DNA of 63,719 nt, from contig VXMM01000013.1 of the NCBI GenBank assembly GCA_009841105.1, positions 1 to 63,719 on the forward strand, read 5' to 3'. The notes beneath the pieces are model-generated. The model was not told where the DNA came from and did no database searches. It saw nothing but the letters and a program-made list of their open reading frames with translations. This DNA comes from Acidimicrobiia bacterium. Its GTDB lineage: Bacteria > Actinomycetota > Acidimicrobiia > Spongiisociales > Spongiisociaceae. Shown here one piece after another: positions 1 to 7,534 of the stretch; position 1 is the stretch's first letter, and each line of letters begins with the position of its first letter. The translations under genes and the position numbers were made by a program.

Positions 1-1
1 C

Positions 2-106
2 CACTTCTACACCTACACCCCACCCCGCCCCCTCCACCAAATCGACAACGAAATCAAAACTCTCGAGACCGAAATCCAAGGCCTCCTCGCCGAGGTCACT
101 GAGTGA
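2..106 (+). CDS. hsdM: Type I restriction-modification methyltransferase subunit, C-terminal end (partial)
   Basis: Only the last 34 codons are in the window, read in frame from base 2 to the TGA at 104-106. The peptide has the aromatic FYTYTPPRPL motif followed by a charged helical tail (EIKTLETEIQGLLAEV), which is how HsdM N6-adenine methyltransferases typically end. The stop overlaps the GTG start of hsdS, so the two are translationally coupled. The catalytic NPPF region lies outside the window. The assignment rests on this tail plus the adjacent hsdS. Confidence 0.72.
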   Translation, partial: HFYTYTPPRPLHQIDNEIKTLETEIQGLLAEVTE

Positions 107-1353
107 GGCGGACGCGGTTGCGATTTGTGGCTGAGGTCAATCCACCTGTACACGGTTGGGAGGCAATCCCCGAGGACCAGCCGCTGACTTTCTTGCCTCT
201 TGAAGCCGTGTGGCCCAGACGGATGGACTACTCGCGCCAGAGACCTAAGGCCAAGGTCGCCTCTGGCTACACGCGGTTCTGCGAGGGGGACGTAATTGTT
301 CCCAAGATCACACCAACGTTCCAAGCAGATAGATCCACCTTGATCAGAGGAATGCCCACTGCGGTCGGGACCGGAACGACCGAATTGCATGTAATACGCC
401 CATCCTCTGCGATTGATCCCCGCTACTTGGACTATCTCATGTCCTCACGACCCTTTTTGCTGGGAGGCGAGGCCTGGATGATCGGGGTAGCGGGACAGAA
501 GCGAGTCCCTGATCAGTGGATCCGAGACTTCCCAATACCTGTGACTGACCCAGCGGAGCAACGGGCGATCGCTGACTACCTCGACACCGAAGCCAGCCGC
601 ATCGACACCCTCATCACCAAGAAACGCCGCATGATCGAACTCCTCGAAGAACGTCTGCGGCGCATGGCGCTTGGGCTGCTCACAGGGGAGGGCGTCGCAA
701 AGCGCTGGAGCGTTGGGCCGTACTGGCTTGGATCCGTACCACGAACATGGATGCCACACAAGGTTGCCTGGGCTAAGAAGACAGCGAGTGGCACAACACC
801 TGAAAGCGGTAGCCCCGTCTACTACGACAGTGAAGGTATTCCCTGGATCACAACGTCCGAACTGCGGGAAGCAACGATTGTGGATTCAGAAAAGCGAGTA
901 ACGAACGCTGCGTTCGAGGACTATTCAGCCCTCAAAGTCTTCCCTGTCGGCACAATCCTGGTCGCGATGTATGGCGCAACCGTGGGTCGCTTGGGAATAC
1001 TCGGGACTCCGGCGGCTACAAACCAAGCATGCTGTGCGGTGTATGGAAGCGGCACCCTCGATCAACAGTTCCTCTACTGGTGGCTTTGGGCAAATAGAGG
1101 ACCTGTCGTCTCGATGGCATACGGATCCGGTCAGCCGAATATCAGCCAAGAGCTCATTCGCGGCCTGAGGGTCCCCGCTCCCGATGTGGAGGAGCAACGG
1201 CAAATCGCGGATCGTATCGAACGCGAGGCTGCAGGAACTGAGCGCGCGACGGCGAGACTAAGCCGCCTCATCGAACTCCTCGCGGAGCGTCGCCAAGCTC
1301 TCATCACAACCGCGGTCACCGGCGAGCTGGCTGTTTCAGCAGGCGTAGCATGA
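103..1353 (+). CDS. hsdS: Type I restriction-modification specificity subunit
   Basis: The 416-aa product has the HsdS layout: a first target-recognition domain (about residues 1-150), a conserved helical spacer starting at EQRAIADYLD (about 155-195), a second target-recognition domain, and a second helical repeat starting at EEQRQIADRI (about 365-405). The two helical repeats would form the antiparallel coiled coil that docks two HsdM subunits. The GTG start at 103 overlaps the hsdM stop. The stop at 1351-1353 overlaps the ATG of a 54-codon ORF. Length is normal for the family. The target sequence cannot be read from the protein. Confidence 0.9.
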   Translation: MRRTRLRFVAEVNPPVHGWEAIPEDQPLTFLPLEAVWPRRMDYSRQRPKAKVASGYTRFCEGDVIVPKITPTFQADRSTLIRGMPTAVGTGTTELHVIRPSSAIDPRYLDYLMSSRPFLLGGEAWMIGVAGQKRVPDQWIRDFPIPVTDPAEQRAIADYLDTEASRIDTLITKKRRMIELLEERLRRMALGLLTGEGVAKRWSVGPYWLGSVPRTWMPHKVAWAKKTASGTTPESGSPVYYDSEGIPWITTSELREATIVDSEKRVTNAAFEDYSALKVFPVGTILVAMYGATVGRLGILGTPAATNQACCAVYGSGTLDQQFLYWWLWANRGPVVSMAYGSGQPNISQELIRGLRVPAPDVEEQRQIADRIEREAAGTERATARLSRLIELLAERRQALITTAVTGELAVSAGVA

Positions 1354-1514
1354 CCCTTCGAGACAAGCCGAATCTGTCCAACCTCGCCGACGCCCCAACT
1401 CAGGCTGTCGCCGCATACCACCGGATCGGTCAGAGGGCCGGGCTCGTGCTTGATCGGGCTCGACGCGCGATGCAACGCTGCCTCGCTGAAGGACATGCGC
1501 CCGAGGAGGAATGA
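1350..1514 (+). CDS. Small hypothetical protein (54 aa) between hsdS and an XRE regulator
   Basis: An ATG at 1350 overlaps the hsdS stop (ATGA), and the TGA at 1512-1514 overlaps the ATG of the next gene (1511). The ORF is therefore stitched into the operon at both ends, which is the main argument that it is translated. The product is short, rich in Ala, Arg and Glu and probably helical (AVAAYHRIGQRAGLVLDRAR), with no recognised domain. It could be a small regulator or antitoxin-like partner of the following HTH protein. That role is inferred from position alone. Confidence 0.45.
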   Translation: MTLRDKPNLSNLADAPTQAVAAYHRIGQRAGLVLDRARRAMQRCLAEGHAPEEE

Positions 1515-1903
1515 TGGCCCGCCCGACGATCGAAGAGTTGCGAGACAGACGTCTCAACACGATGAGTGCAGACGAGCGTGTCGAGTTCGACGAGGCCCTC
1601 GCTGCGGCTCGCCTTGCTCTGGAAGTGGGGCAGAAGATCCGCGACGCGCGAGTGGCCGCGGGGCTGACCCAGCGCGACCTTGCCACGCTCATGTCGACGA
1701 GTCAGGCCGCGGTTGCCCGCCTCGAGGCCGGAGGCGCGAGCGCCACGCTCACGACCCTCAACAAAGCCGCTGCTGCGCTCAACATGACGCTGACTGTCAA
1801 CCTGGCTCGGGGTGGCCTGACTCCAGCCTGGCCTTCCGACCGAGGGAACCCTTGTACGGCGCTTAGCGAGCCTCGCCGGTTGTCTGGTCGCGCAGGACGG
1901 TGA
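1511..1903 (+). CDS. XRE-family HTH regulator / antitoxin-like protein
   Basis: The 130-aa protein has a helical N-terminus and a Cro/C1-type HTH at about residues 45-100 (IRDARVAAGLTQRDLATLMS, then SQAAVARLE), the arrangement seen in HigA-type antitoxins and R-M controller proteins. After about residue 105 the sequence looks degenerate and overlaps the 3' end of the convergent AbiEii-like gene by about 40 bp, so the natural stop may once have been earlier. ATGA coupling to the 54-aa ORF and hsdS suggests it controls or accompanies the R-M operon. Starting at the second ATG (1514) is equally possible. Confidence 0.75.
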   Translation: MMARPTIEELRDRRLNTMSADERVEFDEALAAARLALEVGQKIRDARVAAGLTQRDLATLMSTSQAAVARLEAGGASATLTTLNKAAAALNMTLTVNLARGGLTPAWPSDRGNPCTALSEPRRLSGRAGR

Positions 1904-2567
1904 GGCGTTCCCACAGGTCGGGAGCCCGACCTCGTAAGTAGCTCAGTGAAGGCTCGCTCCGTGCTTCGTAGTCAGGGTCGGCCGGTAACGTGCCGGGGTT
2001 CTCGAGTAGCCGAATGATCCGCTCGAGCACAGGCGGCGGATAGTGATAGCCGAACCGCCGGCAGTAGTAGCCCAGGCCGGCTTCGAGGCTGCATGCGCCG
2101 GAACGGTCCAGTTCGGCAAGGTCGAGGTAGTCCCGCAGCTTCGCTCTATACATGATCGTGTCGAGTTTGGTGGCCATCAGGTCCGGGATCGAGCCGATCT
2201 CCATACCGCTGATCCTGGTACCGGGACATATCCATCGCATCTGCTCCGGCGCTACGCCGTCGGTCGGCAGGGCGCGGAACACATCGACCTTCACGCCGTC
2301 CACGAAGCCGTGGAACATGTTGCCGGACACCTCGATCGGTTCGACAGAGCTTGCCGTTTCCCGCAGTCGCTCCTCCACGTCGCTGCCCGAGAAGCTCCGC
2401 AGCGTCATCACATCCAGGTCCTCCGAGACGCGGTGCCTCAGGTGGATGGCGACCGCGGTGCCGCCCATTAGGACGCCTCCGACCCCTCGAGCACAGCCGG
2501 CGACAGGCGTCCAGACCAGCCGGAGACTGCCGGGGAGGACGTCGCGAAAGTCGTGGACGTCCATCAT
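1863..2567 (-). CDS. AbiEii/AbiGii-type nucleotidyltransferase (toxin-like)
   Basis: From the ATG at 2567 the product is 234 aa. The nucleotidyltransferase signature is clear: MGGTAVAIHLRHRVSEDLD (glycine motif and DLD metal-binding acidic pair), followed further on by the K-x4-R/RDYLDL segment typical of AbiEii toxins of type IV abortive-infection systems. The frame is open further upstream, but the ATG at 2567 overlaps the stop of the preceding gene (ATGA), so that start was chosen. Its partner would be the antitoxin, which here is an unusual zinc-ribbon protein rather than a plain AbiEi. The substrate is not predictable from sequence. Confidence 0.82.
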   Translation of the reverse strand: MMDVHDFRDVLPGSLRLVWTPVAGCARGVGGVLMGGTAVAIHLRHRVSEDLDVMTLRSFSGSDVEERLRETASSVEPIEVSGNMFHGFVDGVKVDVFRALPTDGVAPEQMRWICPGTRISGMEIGSIPDLMATKLDTIMYRAKLRDYLDLAELDRSGACSLEAGLGYYCRRFGYHYPPPVLERIIRLLENPGTLPADPDYEARSEPSLSYLRGRAPDLWERLTVLRDQTTGEAR

Positions 2568-3550
2568 GCCTCCGCTGCTCGACGGGCGATCTCGGCGTCC
2601 AGCAGCACGGCGCGCAGCCCCGTGTCGCAGCCTCGAAGGGTCCGGCATTCCTCCAGGACCCTGGTCGGTAGGTTCCGGAGTGCCCAGGCGCGCGCACAAG
2701 GGTCCCGACCGCCGACGAGGGCCTCTGCGATGTGCAGTCCGTGCTCGGAGATCCTGAGGGTGTCAGCGGTGGCGCCGGACCAGAAGAACCTCCAGAATCT
2801 GGGCGGAACGCGATCTCCCGTGTCCGTGGGCGGGGTGGTCGGGCGGTCGCGGAGAAAGGCCAGCGCCCGTATGCAGTCGTCGGACCACGACAGAGTCCAC
2901 AGGGTCACCCGCTTCAGCTCGTAACCGACCTGTACGGTCGTCCTTGCCCGCTCGGCCCAGCCGCGGAGCGCAAGAACGCCGAGGCATCGAAGGGTCTGCG
3001 AGTAGGACAGTCCCGACAGGAGGGCCAGCTTGGCCGCGGTGGCGCCGAACGGCCGGGCGCGCAGAGCATTCAGGGTCGCCTTGGCACCGGGGCTCAACCC
3101 ACCGAGGGGGCTGACTTCGGCGCGCAACGTCGCCGGCAGCGGATCGAGTTGCCAGGGATCTCGGTCTGGCACCGACTCCTGCCGGTCCCGCAGAAGGCAC
3201 CGGAGCCGCTCCGCGGGAACTCGATCGCGCGCCGGACGGAGCAGGACGGAAATCCTGCGCGCCGTCACCTGCGAGACACCGAGGGTCCGGGCTATCAGGG
3301 CGGTCTCGGGCGATTCCAGCTCGACGGCTGCGATCCAGCGCTCGGGCGGCAGTTTGGTCGCGTGGATAGCGGTACCGGTCGTGACCGCATAGCGCTTGCG
3401 GCAATCCCGACAACGCCACCGACGCCATGGCCCGCTGGTGGTTCTGATCGGCGCGGCCCGACCGCTCCCACAGCCCGGGCATGCGGGCGTCCCCAGCCAT
3501 CTCGCCAGGATCAACCGCTCCTCGGAGGCCTCCCTGGTAATGCTCGTCAT
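2564..3550 (-). CDS. Zinc-ribbon plus winged-helix protein, putative antitoxin partner of the AbiEii-like gene
   Basis: The 328-aa product starts with a four-cysteine zinc ribbon (CPGCGSG, then CRDCRKRYAV) followed by TGTAIHATKLP, which resembles the N-terminal ribbon of IS1595-type transposases. No transposase DDE core follows. The middle contains an HTH-like segment (ALIARTLGVSQVTARRI), and residues about 165-225 look like a winged helix (AKLALLSGLSYSQTLRCLGVLALRGW). The C-terminal part is unassigned. The TGA overlaps the AbiEii-like ATG, so the pair is co-translated. A GTG at 3556 is an alternative start. The antitoxin role is inferred from gene order. Confidence 0.6.
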   Translation of the reverse strand: MTSITREASEERLILARWLGTPACPGCGSGRAAPIRTTSGPWRRWRCRDCRKRYAVTTGTAIHATKLPPERWIAAVELESPETALIARTLGVSQVTARRISVLLRPARDRVPAERLRCLLRDRQESVPDRDPWQLDPLPATLRAEVSPLGGLSPGAKATLNALRARPFGATAAKLALLSGLSYSQTLRCLGVLALRGWAERARTTVQVGYELKRVTLWTLSWSDDCIRALAFLRDRPTTPPTDTGDRVPPRFWRFFWSGATADTLRISEHGLHIAEALVGGRDPCARAWALRNLPTRVLEECRTLRGCDTGLRAVLLDAEIARRAAEA

Positions 3551-3665
3551 GGACACAGGGTAGTCCCGTGCGGGCCTTTTGCCTTCGCATGCGAATCACC
3601 GTTCGTATCACTTGCTCCCCTTAAGATGCCCGGATCATGAACTTCTGCGAGATGGTGATTGACGG

Positions 3666-6600
3666 ATGAGTAGTTCTATTCACGAGGCTGCGTTCGAGGC
3701 TCACATCGCCGGGATCCTGGTAGAGCATGGCGGCTACCGGCGGGTGAAGACCACCAGCGAGGGTTACGAGTCTGACTTCGACGGCATTGCCGGTGTGGAC
3801 ACGGCCGATCTGTTCGAGTTCATCAAAGCCACGCAGGCAGCGCGGTGGGACAGGCTGGTCGACTCGGGCTACGGCGGGGATCCGGTCAAGGCCCGGGCCG
3901 GTTTCGTCCAGCGGCTGGCTTCGCAACTCGACAAGCGGAGCACGGTGGACGTTTTGCGTCGGGGCGTTACCGATTACAACGTGACGTTCCGCCTGGCCTA
4001 CTTCAAGCCGGGCCACGGGCTCGCTCCGGAGCTAGTGCAGCGGTACGAGGCGAACATCCTGTCGGTGACCCGCCAGTTGCGCTACGAGCCGGGGAGCAGC
4101 AAGACCATCGACCTGGGCCTGTTTGTGAACGGGATCCCGGTGGCGACCGCCGAGTTGAAGAACCCGCTGACTGGCCAGAGCGTCGAGCATGCGATGGCGC
4201 AGTACCGCAAGGACCGCGATCCCAAGAACCGGACGCTCAAGCGAGTGGGGATGGTCCACTTCGCGGTCGATCCGTACTCGGTGGCAATGACCACCAACCT
4301 GGCGGGCAAGCGGACTCGGTTCCTGCCCTTCAACCAGGGCCACGATCTGGGAGCGGGGAACCCGCCAAACCCGGATGGACACCGGACCGCGTACCTGTGG
4401 GAGCGGGTGTGGTCCCGGGACGCGTGGATGGACATCCTGGGCCGTTTCATCCATGTCGAGAAGCTTTCCAAGGGTTCCAAGGCCCGTCCTACGGTGATCT
4501 TCCCGCGGTTCCACCAGTGGGACGCTGTGTGCCGGCTGGAGGCCGATGCCAAGGTCGCCGGGGCGGGTAGTAACTATCTGGTACAGCACTCGGCGGGGTC
4601 GGGCAAGTCCAACTCGATCGCCTGGCTGGCGCACCGGTTCTCCTCGCTTCACGACGCTGACGACAACAAGGTGTTCGACAAGGTGGTGGTGATCACCGAC
4701 CGGATCATCCTGGACCGCCAGCTCCAGGACACGATCGGCCAGTTCGAGCACGCCATCGGCGTCGTGCAGTCGATAGACAAGGATGCCGGCCAGTTGGCCG
4801 AAGCGCTGAAAGGTGAGCAGGCCCGGATCATCGTCACCACCCTCCAGAAATTCCCGTTCGTGTTCAATCACGTCCTGTCGTTGCCGGAGCGCACCTATGC
4901 GGTGATCGTGGACGAGGCCCATTCCTCGCAGACCGGTGAAGCCGCCAAGGACCTCCGCCGGGCTCTGGGAACCGCCGAGGTCGATATCGACGCCGAAGCC
5001 ACCGACGCTGAGACATTGCTGGCCGACGCCGTGGCGGCTCGGGGTCGCCAACCGAACCTGTCGTTCTTCGCGTTCACCGCCACTCCCAAGGGTCGCACCC
5101 TTGAGTTGTTCGGCCGGCACGGTCCGGACGGAAAGCACCATCCCTTCCACCTGTACCCGATGCGCCAGGCCATCGAGGAGCGCTTCATCGAGGACGTTCT
5201 GGCCAACTACCTCACCTACAACCGCTACTACCACCTCGAGAAGACCCTTCTCGATGACCCCAAATACGAGACGGCGAAGGCCCGGGCAGCCCTAGCCCGT
5301 TTCGTCAACCTCCACCCCGACAACCTGGGTCAGAGGGCCGACATCGTCGTCGAGCACTTCCTGGACAAGATCGCGCAGCGGATGAAAGGCAAGGCAAAGG
5401 CCATGGTGGTCTGCTCCTCCCGGCCTCACGCGGTGGCCATGTGGGAAGCACTCCGCAAGCACATCAACAACAACGGCCACGACCTAGGCGTCCTGGTGGC
5501 ATTCTCCGGAGAGGTGCAGGGTCTAACCGAGACCAAGGCCAACGGGTTCCCCGAATCCGAGACCGCTACCCGCTTCGACGGCGACGAGTACCGGATCATG
5601 GTGGTGGCCGAGAAGTTCCAGACCGGTTTCGACCAGCCCAAGCTAGTGGCAATGTATGTCGACAAGACCCTGACCGGCCTAGCTGCGGTGCAGGCGTTGT
5701 CCCGCCTCAACCGGACCCACCCGGACAAGGACGGTACGTTCGTCCTCGATTTCGTCAACGACACCGACGACATCCGTGACGCCTTCGCGGTGTACCACGG
5801 CAAGACGGTGGCGCCGCCCACCGACCCGAACCTGATGTTCGACACCCGCGACGAGCTGAACGACTTCAACATCCTGGACCCCGGCGAGATGCAACAGGTC
5901 GCGGCGCTCATCCTGAACGAGGAAGACAACCACGACCAGGTCCACGCCGCCATGCAGCCCGCCGTCGAACGCTTCAAAGCCCTGAACGAAGACGACCGGG
6001 ACATGTTCCGGGACGCCCTAACCCGCTTCGTCCGCGTCTACGGCTTCCTCGCCCAGATCGTGAAGTTCGCCAACCCGACCCTCGAAGGCGACTACATCTA
6101 CTGCCGCGCCCTTGCGAGGCTCATCCGCGGCAAGCCTGGCGACAGCATCGACTTGGACTCCGAGGTCGAACTCACCCACCTCCGCCACGACAAGATCTTC
6201 GATGGGTCCATCTCGCTCCCCGGCGACGAAGGCGTGGTCAAGACGATCTACTCCGGCGCCGGACGCCTCGGCGACCCCGATGAGGAACTCCTCTCCGAGA
6301 TCATCGCCCGCATCAACGAACGCTTCGGCACCGACTGGACCGACGAAGACCGGCTCGTGTTCGACGCTGCCGCCCAGGATCTCGTCAAAGACGAGCAGAT
6401 CCAGAACCAGGCCGTCAACAACGACCCGGCCACCTTCCGCGACCACGTCTTCGTCGAGCAGTTCCAGAAGGCGCTGGTGGCCCGGCTCGACCGCAACGAG
6501 AAAGTCGTGATCGACTACCTCGACAACAAGGAAATGCAGGTCGCCGTCGTCGAGGTCTACGCGGCCAAGGTCCAGAAGCAGGCCATCGTTGCGAAGCAAC

Positions 6601-7118
6601 AGACCTGCCCCATCGGCGACCTGCTGGGACCTGACCACGAATCCCAGTACCTCGAGTACAAGTCCACCCTCCGCTGGGACATCAAGCAACAGCACAAGTC
6701 CAAGCTCATCGAGACCGCCGCCATCAAGACCATCGCCGGCTTCGCCAACTCGTGGTACGGAGGCACCCTCTTAATCGGCGTAGCCGACGACGGCACCGTC
6801 CACGGCCTAGAAGACGACTACAACACCTTCTCCAAACGAGGCCAGGTAGGCGACCACGACCTCTGGGGCCAACACCTCCAGAACCTCATCCACCACCGCC
6901 TAGGCGACTATGCCCTCTCCCTCGTCGACTGGCACTTCCACAAAGTCAACGGCCAAGACCTAGCCCGCATCCACGTCGACCCATCAGCCCACCCCATCTA
7001 CGACCACAAAGGCCAAGAGGAGACCTTCTGGCACCGCACCCCCGTAAGCACCCTCGCCATCACCGACGAGAAGGAACGCGCCCAAATCATCGCCACCCGC
7101 TGGACCCGGAGCGTTTGA
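3666..7118 (+). CDS. hsdR: Type I restriction endonuclease R subunit with C-terminal AlbA_2 domain
   Basis: The 1150-aa protein combines three parts. An N-terminal endonuclease domain has the PD-(D/E)XK residues around IDLGLFVNGIPVATAELKN (about 142-165). An SF2 translocase has Walker A SAGSGKS near 310, a VDEAH box near 415, FTATP, and a motif VI-like QALSRLNR. A C-terminal module from about 985 to 1145 is an AlbA_2/Schlafen-type domain (LEYKSTLRWD near 997, then GFANSWYGGTLLIGVADDG). HsdR would translocate and cut DNA with HsdM/HsdS. The AlbA_2 end is an addition to the standard architecture. hsdR is separated from hsdM/S by the antisense AbiEii pair. Part of its 3' end recurs at 11186-11223. 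Confidence 0.9.
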   Translation: MSSSIHEAAFEAHIAGILVEHGGYRRVKTTSEGYESDFDGIAGVDTADLFEFIKATQAARWDRLVDSGYGGDPVKARAGFVQRLASQLDKRSTVDVLRRGVTDYNVTFRLAYFKPGHGLAPELVQRYEANILSVTRQLRYEPGSSKTIDLGLFVNGIPVATAELKNPLTGQSVEHAMAQYRKDRDPKNRTLKRVGMVHFAVDPYSVAMTTNLAGKRTRFLPFNQGHDLGAGNPPNPDGHRTAYLWERVWSRDAWMDILGRFIHVEKLSKGSKARPTVIFPRFHQWDAVCRLEADAKVAGAGSNYLVQHSAGSGKSNSIAWLAHRFSSLHDADDNKVFDKVVVITDRIILDRQLQDTIGQFEHAIGVVQSIDKDAGQLAEALKGEQARIIVTTLQKFPFVFNHVLSLPERTYAVIVDEAHSSQTGEAAKDLRRALGTAEVDIDAEATDAETLLADAVAARGRQPNLSFFAFTATPKGRTLELFGRHGPDGKHHPFHLYPMRQAIEERFIEDVLANYLTYNRYYHLEKTLLDDPKYETAKARAALARFVNLHPDNLGQRADIVVEHFLDKIAQRMKGKAKAMVVCSSRPHAVAMWEALRKHINNNGHDLGVLVAFSGEVQGLTETKANGFPESETATRFDGDEYRIMVVAEKFQTGFDQPKLVAMYVDKTLTGLAAVQALSRLNRTHPDKDGTFVLDFVNDTDDIRDAFAVYHGKTVAPPTDPNLMFDTRDELNDFNILDPGEMQQVAALILNEEDNHDQVHAAMQPAVERFKALNEDDRDMFRDALTRFVRVYGFLAQIVKFANPTLEGDYIYCRALARLIRGKPGDSIDLDSEVELTHLRHDKIFDGSISLPGDEGVVKTIYSGAGRLGDPDEELLSEIIARINERFGTDWTDEDRLVFDAAAQDLVKDEQIQNQAVNNDPATFRDHVFVEQFQKALVARLDRNEKVVIDYLDNKEMQVAVVEVYAAKVQKQAIVAKQQTCPIGDLLGPDHESQYLEYKSTLRWDIKQQHKSKLIETAAIKTIAGFANSWYGGTLLIGVADDGTVHGLEDDYNTFSKRGQVGDHDLWGQHLQNLIHHRLGDYALSLVDWHFHKVNGQDLARIHVDPSAHPIYDHKGQEETFWHRTPVSTLAITDEKERAQIIATRWTRSV
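6930..6967 (+). repeat. 38-nt segment of hsdR shared with 11186-11223
   Basis: This stretch, encoding the HFHKVNGQDLAR region of the AlbA_2 domain, matches 11186-11223 at 36 of 38 positions by eye, with weaker similarity continuing upstream. It is the donor side of a duplicated fragment. Confidence 0.8.
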
Positions 7119-7534
7119 CGGGAGGGAGGAATTGGACGGTGTCGCGTTGGGGCCGCTGCGGCCGATACTGCTTACGCGGTCATTGGTGGGCCAGGAATCA
7201 GCTTGCGAGATCGCGGTGCCACCTGGCTGGGTTCAGGTATCAGGAGGCCGTGGAGCCTACGCCGATTGTTGCCGCCGAGATTTCAGAGTCACCGACGGAA
7301 AGCCGCAAGGTCGTGCCGACTCTGTGCTATAAGAAGCTGGGGTTTTGGCGGTCACCGTCTTGTCACCCCACACTCAACTAGCTTCCAACGAGATAGAAAA
7401 TCGTTGATATATGACCAGCAACATTATATTCTCACAAACTATGGCACGGTACCTTCTTCGGATCGGGTCTCCTGTTCAAGCGCTGCCAAGGCTGGTCCGT
7501 TTCCTTAGCGCCAGACTCATCGCAAGGCCCTACG
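7119..7534. other. Intergenic region between hsdR and the helicase gene
   Basis: No convincing gene is seen. A 66-codon frame at 7132-7332 has no recognisable features. Base composition drops sharply after about 7370, with AT-rich runs around 7395-7445, and this AT-rich stretch is where a promoter for the helicase gene would be expected. No clear -35/-10 pair could be fixed by eye. Confidence 0.4.

Noticed and set aside
2564-3550. IS1595-type transposase
   Set aside because: Only the N-terminal zinc ribbon resembles the transposase. No DDE catalytic core or terminal inverted repeats were found.
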